A DNA stretch of 17,910 bases from JBCCSZ01 sp039199225 (GTDB taxonomy: Bacteria > Bacteroidota > Bacteroidia > Chitinophagales > Saprospiraceae): NCBI GenBank assembly GCA_039199225.1, contig JBCCSZ010000151.1, positions 1 through 17,910 on the forward strand, in the 5' to 3' direction. Positions within the stretch are counted from its first letter, which is position 1. Every line of letters starts with the position of its first letter. Of this stretch, positions 13,664 through 17,910 are shown piece by piece. The notes beneath the pieces are model-generated. The model had not been told where the DNA came from. It saw nothing but the letters and a program-made list of their open reading frames with translations, and ran no database searches. Both the position numbers and the translations under genes were made by a program.

Positions 13664-16600
13664 ATGCGCAATTATACTTTCGCTGTTCTTTTTTTCTGCT
13701 CGATTTTATCTGTACAGCTCTTCGCACAAGGTACTCAAATAGAATTTGGGAAAAACCGCGTTCAATACCATCAGGAATACGAGGAGTGGCTCAAGTATGA
13801 AAGCACCAATTTCATTACCTATTGGTATGGAGAGGGGCGCTACATCGGCCAGACCGTCGTACAGATGGCCGAAATGGATTACGATGCCATCCAGAACATC
13901 CTGGAACATCGAATGAACGACCGCATCGAAGTCATCGTCTACAAAGACCTCACAGACCTCAAGCAGAGCAATATCGGTAGTGAGGAGACTTTCGTGAACA
14001 CAGGAGGGCAAACCAAAATCGTTGGAAATAAGATTTTTGTCTATTTCAATGGCGACCACACACACCTGCGTAAGCAACTGCGCGAGGGCATCGCAAATGT
14101 CTACATGAATGCTATGCTGTTTGGTTCTAGCTTGCAGGAAATTGTTCAGAATGCCGTGATGCTCAACTTGCCGGAATGGTTCAAAGAAGGTTTGGTGGCC
14201 TATGTCGGAGAGGAGTGGAACACAGAAATAGACAATCAACTGAGAGATTTTATTCTCCGCAAAGAATACAAGGATTTTGATGCGCTGGCACTGGATCATC
14301 CCAGGCTGGCAGGACACTCTATGTGGTACTACATCAGCCAGCACTATGGACGGTCCACTGTATCAAATCTTCTTTACCTGACTCGAATCAACCGCAGCAC
14401 CGAAAGTGGCTTTTTATACGTACTGGGGACTTCCTACCGTCGGACGACGCAGAACTGGAAGGACTATTTCGAAAAGCGCTATGCCAAGGAAACCGAGTTG
14501 ATGGTTGATCATACGGCAGAAAAGGTAAAATTCAAGAATAAGCGCAAAAAGCCGGTTACGACCTTGAAGCTGAGTCCGGATGGCCAGAAGCTGGTGTATG
14601 TCACCAATGAAATAGGCAAGTACAAAGTCTATCTGCAAAATCTGCAGACGGGCAAGCGGGAGGTCATCCACAAAGGTGGTTTCCGCAATCCCTTTCAGGC
14701 AACAGATTACGAATATCCTCTGATTGCTTGGAGCCCTAATAACTTTGAACTGGTTATTGTTTATGAAAAGCAAGACATCGTCCGGACATTGCGTTACGAT
14801 CTGAACACGAAAAAGGCCGTCAAGGATGTCATCCCCAACCAGTTTCACCGAATTTATAGTGTCGACTTTATCGATCCGAATAACCTGGTTTTTTCGGCTG
14901 CCGTTCGAGGGCTATCCGATATATATATCTACAGCCTGTTGAATCGTCAAACCCGTCGAATCACGAGCGACTTTTGGGATGATCTCGATGCCACCGTTGT
15001 AAATCTGGATGGCCGCAAGGGCATCCTCTTTGCCTCCAACCGCCCCGATACCTTAATGGGCATTCAAAAGTTGGATACGATATTGCCGCTGAACAATTTT
15101 GATTTATTTTTCTATGATTATTACGCTGGCGAACAAGAGTTGTCTCGGGTGACGCGAACGCCAAATGCCAATGAACGTTCGCCGGTTGCTATAGATACTA
15201 CCTGGTTTGCCTATCGCAGCGATGAAAGTGGTATTTACAATCGACGCATTGGGTTTTTAGAAAGCTATGTCGCTTATCAGGAAAAGATCATCCTCTTGCG
15301 CGACAGCAGTGAAATCATCCTGCACGCAGATTCTAGTTTGACTAAGTTGGACTCGTCCGAAATTCTCTCTGTTAGCTTTCGGCCCGTGTACAAAAAGCGT
15401 GGGGTGACTTTCAACCAAACCAACTACAAGCGCAATCTACTGTCGCTTTCTACTTCTGCTCGATCAAAGAAACAGGCAGAGTTGATCTACAATGAGGGCG
15501 ACTACCACATTTACGTGTCACCCATAAACCTCAAGACCCGGGCAACGGCTCAGCCAACCTACTTTTATTATCAACAGTCCAAGTCCAATGAATTGACTCA
15601 AAGGACCCGGGTGACCACACAGCCCTCTACCAATATCATTACCCAGCCTTCTCGCAACGAACCCATAGAAATTGCTGATACGCCTGTCAAGAAAACCGAA
15701 CCAGATACCAATAAAATTGATGTAGATAACTACCTTTTTCAAAGTGAATTTGATGAGGAGGAAGAACCACCGGCAGTGGTGATAGAGGAGGACGATGGTG
15801 AGATTATATTGGAGCAAAGCCAGGAAGAAGATGATATTACATTGACGACAGAATCCTTGCAATCCTTTGAAAAGCGCAAGGTGATGGAGTTCCGCCCTGG
15901 GCGCATCACACCCTACCGCCTCAAGTTCCGAACGGACTTTGTAACCACCCAGTTGGACAACAGCCTCCTGTTTGGTGGGCTGGATAATTTTGCGGGCGAC
16001 CGTCAGGATTCCTATACCTATCCACCGCCCGGTATATTGCTAAAGGCCAACTTCAAGGATTTATTTGAGGACTATGAATTTGAAGGAGGGGTTCGCCTGC
16101 CGACAACTTTCAATGGAGCAGAATATTTCCTGCTTTTTGACGACAAGAAAAAGCGGCTCGATAAGCGCTATGCTTTCTACCGCCGTGCTTTGAAGTTTAC
16201 GGAGGAGGGGCCGCAATTGCCTCGCAAATACCAGGAAGTGGTTTTGTTGGGACAATACCAGCTGCGCTATCCATTGGACATCTTCCGGAGCCTGCGGGCC
16301 ACCTTTACCGTCCGCGGCGACAAGCGGATTCAATTGGCCACCGACAGGGCTTCTTTGGAAGTGCCTACCCAGCAACAACAGCGGGCAGGTGTGCGTCTGG
16401 AATATGTATTTGATAATACCTTGGATGTTGCTTTGAACATCAAAAATGGTACGCGATACAAAATCTTTGCAGAGGTCGTCAAGCGCTTTCAGGTGGATTT
16501 GTTAGAGGAGGTGCAACTCAGCTTCAACGATGGCATTATGACAGTCATTGGTGTGGATGCGCGCCACTACCAGCGTCTGGACCGCCATTCCATCATTGCA

Positions 16601-17140
16601 GCGCGTTTTGCCGCTTCTACTTCCTTTGGCTCAGAGCGTATTTTGCATTATCTAGGTGGTGTGGACAATTGGCTGTTTCCACAATTTAACAACGAAATAC
16701 CTTTTCCTTCCAGTGGGAATTTTGCTTTTCAGACCTTTACCAATAATCTGAGAGGTTTCCGCACCAACATTCGCAACGGAAACTCTTATGCGCTGATCAA
16801 TACGGAGCTTCGGGTGCCGATCTTTAAATACCTTTCGCGTCGCATTCGCTCCAACTTTTTCCGCAACTTTCAGGCAATCGGCTTTTTCGATGTCGGAACA
16901 GCTTGGGAAGGGAGAACGCCTTTCAGCAAAGAAAATCCACTCAACACAATCTTTATTCAAAATCCTCCAACTGTCAATGTGAAGGTCAACTACTTCCGCG
17001 ATCCCATTGTCGCTGGTTATGGTTTTGGAGCCAGAGCCATGTTGTTTGGTTACTTCATCCGAGTGGATTACGCTTGGGGTATAGAGACGAGGGTTGTACA
17101 GGACCCGATTTTCTACTTATCCATTGGTATGGATTTCTAA
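13664..17140 (+). CDS. Exported protein: degenerate peptidase-like domain, TolB-like (PD40) propeller, outer-membrane barrel-like C-terminus
   Basis: 1158 residues. A type I signal peptide ends near residue 22 (SVQLFAQ). Residues about 35-280 resemble the N-terminal gluzincin-like (peptidase MA) domain of similar proteins: LPEWFKEGLVAYVGEEW at 169-185 is the usual PxWFxEGxAxY segment, but where HExxH is expected there is LREGIANV (139-146), so zinc ligands are missing. Residues about 295-530 carry propeller blades (LKLSPDGQKLVYVTNE, IAWSPNNFELVIVYE, ILFASNRPDT). Residues about 640-735 form a linker with a strongly acidic part (FDEEEEPP, EEDDGE). From about 745 the sequence is beta-strand-rich, with LGGVDNWLFPQF, NLRGFRTNIRNGNSYALINTELRVP and the C-terminal FYLSIGMDF ending in Phe, as in BamA/Omp85-like barrels. 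Likely an outer-membrane protein facing the periplasm. No pathway can be assigned. Confidence 0.85.
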   Translation: MRNYTFAVLFFCSILSVQLFAQGTQIEFGKNRVQYHQEYEEWLKYESTNFITYWYGEGRYIGQTVVQMAEMDYDAIQNILEHRMNDRIEVIVYKDLTDLKQSNIGSEETFVNTGGQTKIVGNKIFVYFNGDHTHLRKQLREGIANVYMNAMLFGSSLQEIVQNAVMLNLPEWFKEGLVAYVGEEWNTEIDNQLRDFILRKEYKDFDALALDHPRLAGHSMWYYISQHYGRSTVSNLLYLTRINRSTESGFLYVLGTSYRRTTQNWKDYFEKRYAKETELMVDHTAEKVKFKNKRKKPVTTLKLSPDGQKLVYVTNEIGKYKVYLQNLQTGKREVIHKGGFRNPFQATDYEYPLIAWSPNNFELVIVYEKQDIVRTLRYDLNTKKAVKDVIPNQFHRIYSVDFIDPNNLVFSAAVRGLSDIYIYSLLNRQTRRITSDFWDDLDATVVNLDGRKGILFASNRPDTLMGIQKLDTILPLNNFDLFFYDYYAGEQELSRVTRTPNANERSPVAIDTTWFAYRSDESGIYNRRIGFLESYVAYQEKIILLRDSSEIILHADSSLTKLDSSEILSVSFRPVYKKRGVTFNQTNYKRNLLSLSTSARSKKQAELIYNEGDYHIYVSPINLKTRATAQPTYFYYQQSKSNELTQRTRVTTQPSTNIITQPSRNEPIEIADTPVKKTEPDTNKIDVDNYLFQSEFDEEEEPPAVVIEEDDGEIILEQSQEEDDITLTTESLQSFEKRKVMEFRPGRITPYRLKFRTDFVTTQLDNSLLFGGLDNFAGDRQDSYTYPPPGILLKANFKDLFEDYEFEGGVRLPTTFNGAEYFLLFDDKKKRLDKRYAFYRRALKFTEEGPQLPRKYQEVVLLGQYQLRYPLDIFRSLRATFTVRGDKRIQLATDRASLEVPTQQQQRAGVRLEYVFDNTLDVALNIKNGTRYKIFAEVVKRFQVDLLEEVQLSFNDGIMTVIGVDARHYQRLDRHSIIAARFAASTSFGSERILHYLGGVDNWLFPQFNNEIPFPSSGNFAFQTFTNNLRGFRTNIRNGNSYALINTELRVPIFKYLSRRIRSNFFRNFQAIGFFDVGTAWEGRTPFSKENPLNTIFIQNPPTVNVKVNYFRDPIVAGYGFGARAMLFGYFIRVDYAWGIETRVVQDPIFYLSIGMDF

Positions 17141-17168
17141 AACTGTCCGTCATCCGGCTGCTTCAAAG

Positions 17169-17176
17169 TATTTTTG
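17169..17176 (+). promoter_or_regulatory. -7 element of the BNR-repeat protein gene
   Basis: TATTTTTG matches TAnnTTTG exactly; predicted transcription start near 17183 and a leader of about 38 nt to the ATG at 17221. No -33 element is evident, and read-through from the preceding gene is also possible since no terminator separates them. Confidence 0.35.
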
Positions 17177-17220
17177 TTGGCATCTGTCCGTAATTCGCTG
17201 GATTCGGTGTATCTTCTTGT

Positions 17221-17910
17221 ATGGAATTTACCCTTCTGAACCGCAGTCGATTGCTTGTCGTTTTTCTCTGCATCAGTTGTTGGGCGCATGCGCAACTCAC
17301 CCCTTGGCAGTTGGTTTCTGGTAATTTAGATTTCATCATCGAAGATGGTTACTTTTCCTCTCCGGACTCTGGCATTGTCGTCGGCAATTTCTACGACTAT
17401 CGTCAGGATAATGTGGCTTACATCGCTCGCACGCTAGATCGTGGGCGACAGTACGAATTGCTGTTCAGTGATACGACAAATTCCAACTTTTTAAGAAGCA
17501 TTGCGTCCATTGGTGACGATCTGATCTGTGTGGGTCGGTTTGGGACGGCTTATCGGTCGAACCGCGATGGTGTGCAATGGCATCGACTTGATTTGGGAGG
17601 ACAGGAAGATTTGAATTTCATACGCCAGGTGAGGGAAGATAAGATATTGATTGCCGGAGAAAGAGGTCTGATGTTGGAGAGTAATGATGGGGGGCAAACT
17701 TGGAAACGTCGTTTTGTAGGCAGCCGGGAAGAGTTGACAGGTTTTGTATTTGCAGATGCGGAAAACGGCCTTTGTTTTGGCTATGCAGGAGCCGTTTACA
17801 AGACAACAGATGGCGGAAAAAACTGGCGTAACATATCGGTTGACAAAGCCATTCGGATCAATACAGCCGTCATCATTGATGCAGAAACATTTTTGGTTGC
17901 AGGCGAAGAA
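17221..17910 (+). CDS. Secreted BNR/Ycf48-like beta-propeller protein, partial, runs off the right edge
   Basis: The frame is open from the ATG at 17221 to the last base (230 codons), so the C-terminus is missing. Residues 1-25 form a type I signal peptide: a basic start, a hydrophobic LLVVFLC core, then CWAHA before Gln26. The mature part repeats Asp-box-like motifs: a weak NRDGVQW at about 114-120, SNDGGQTW at 154-161 and TTDGGKNW at 195-202, each preceded by strands such as AGERGLMLE and FGYAGAVYK. This spacing (about 40 residues) is that of the Ycf48/BNR propeller fold, used by extracellular sialidase-like and surface proteins of Bacteroidota. Whether the missing part carries a type IX secretion sorting domain cannot be seen. 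It follows the 1158-residue gene by 80 bp in the same direction. Confidence 0.85.
   Translation, partial: MEFTLLNRSRLLVVFLCISCWAHAQLTPWQLVSGNLDFIIEDGYFSSPDSGIVVGNFYDYRQDNVAYIARTLDRGRQYELLFSDTTNSNFLRSIASIGDDLICVGRFGTAYRSNRDGVQWHRLDLGGQEDLNFIRQVREDKILIAGERGLMLESNDGGQTWKRRFVGSREELTGFVFADAENGLCFGYAGAVYKTTDGGKNWRNISVDKAIRINTAVIIDAETFLVAGEE

Noticed and set aside
13706..14344. 212-codon leftward frame
   Set aside because: It lies wholly opposite the signal peptide and first domain of the 1158-residue protein, which has clear family motifs; an antisense shadow.
1..17910. Mobile elements, CRISPR arrays, toxin-antitoxin or defence genes
   Set aside because: No transposase or integrase motifs, no regularly spaced repeats and no recognisable defence proteins; the content is housekeeping and envelope genes.

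Overview
The window looks like a chromosomal segment of a member of the Bacteroidota, probably near the Saprospiria (Lewinella-like); the phylum is an inference from gene content, the class is a guess. Reasons: DUF4290 and DUF4270 family proteins, a short glycosyltransferase-5 protein beside panC, PD40 propeller/beta-barrel and OmpA lipoproteins typical of that phylum, start codons without Shine-Dalgarno sequences, and TAnnTTTG-type -7 promoter elements just upstream of several genes. There is no sign of phage, IS elements, CRISPR, tRNA or rRNA.

Layout. (1) 1-2996: two divergent genes of one unnamed family. The left one runs leftward off the window (1-919, about 306 codons visible); the right one is at 1500-2996. 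They share an N-terminal LIQSL.K.EKR.FKM motif and a helical, TPR-like body. About 580 bp separate them, including a long in-frame open stretch and a possible structured leader. (2) 2997-3635: non-coding, with two rightward terminators; the second (3412-3447) has no gene of its own and may end a small RNA. (3) 3636-4424: OmpA-type lipoprotein. (4) 4519-9905, leftward: DUF4270 lipoprotein, glmS, DUF4290 and murA, a probable operon for amino-sugar/peptidoglycan precursor synthesis plus envelope proteins. A bidirectional terminator separates it from the OmpA gene. (5) 10251-11069, leftward: a 272-residue protein resembling only the N-terminal half of glycogen/starch synthase, with its own terminator. 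(6) 11249-12587, rightward: panC and panD, the two ends of the pantothenate branch. (7) 12606-13250, leftward: a glyoxalase-II-like metallo-beta-lactamase-fold hydrolase. (8) 13664-17140, rightward: a 1158-residue exported protein with a degenerate metallopeptidase-like domain, a TolB-like propeller and an outer-membrane barrel-like C-terminus. (9) 17221 to the right edge: a secreted BNR/Ycf48-like propeller protein, incomplete.

Together: glmS makes glucosamine-6-phosphate, which feeds UDP-GlcNAc, the substrate of MurA. MurA here carries Asp in place of the usual active-site Cys, predicting fosfomycin insensitivity. The OmpA, DUF4270 and 1158-residue proteins are envelope proteins, so the window is largely a cell-envelope and core-metabolism neighbourhood. 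I see no defence or mobile system. The least explained items are the divergent paralogue pair, the orphan terminator region, the half-size glycosyltransferase and the peptidase-propeller-barrel protein.
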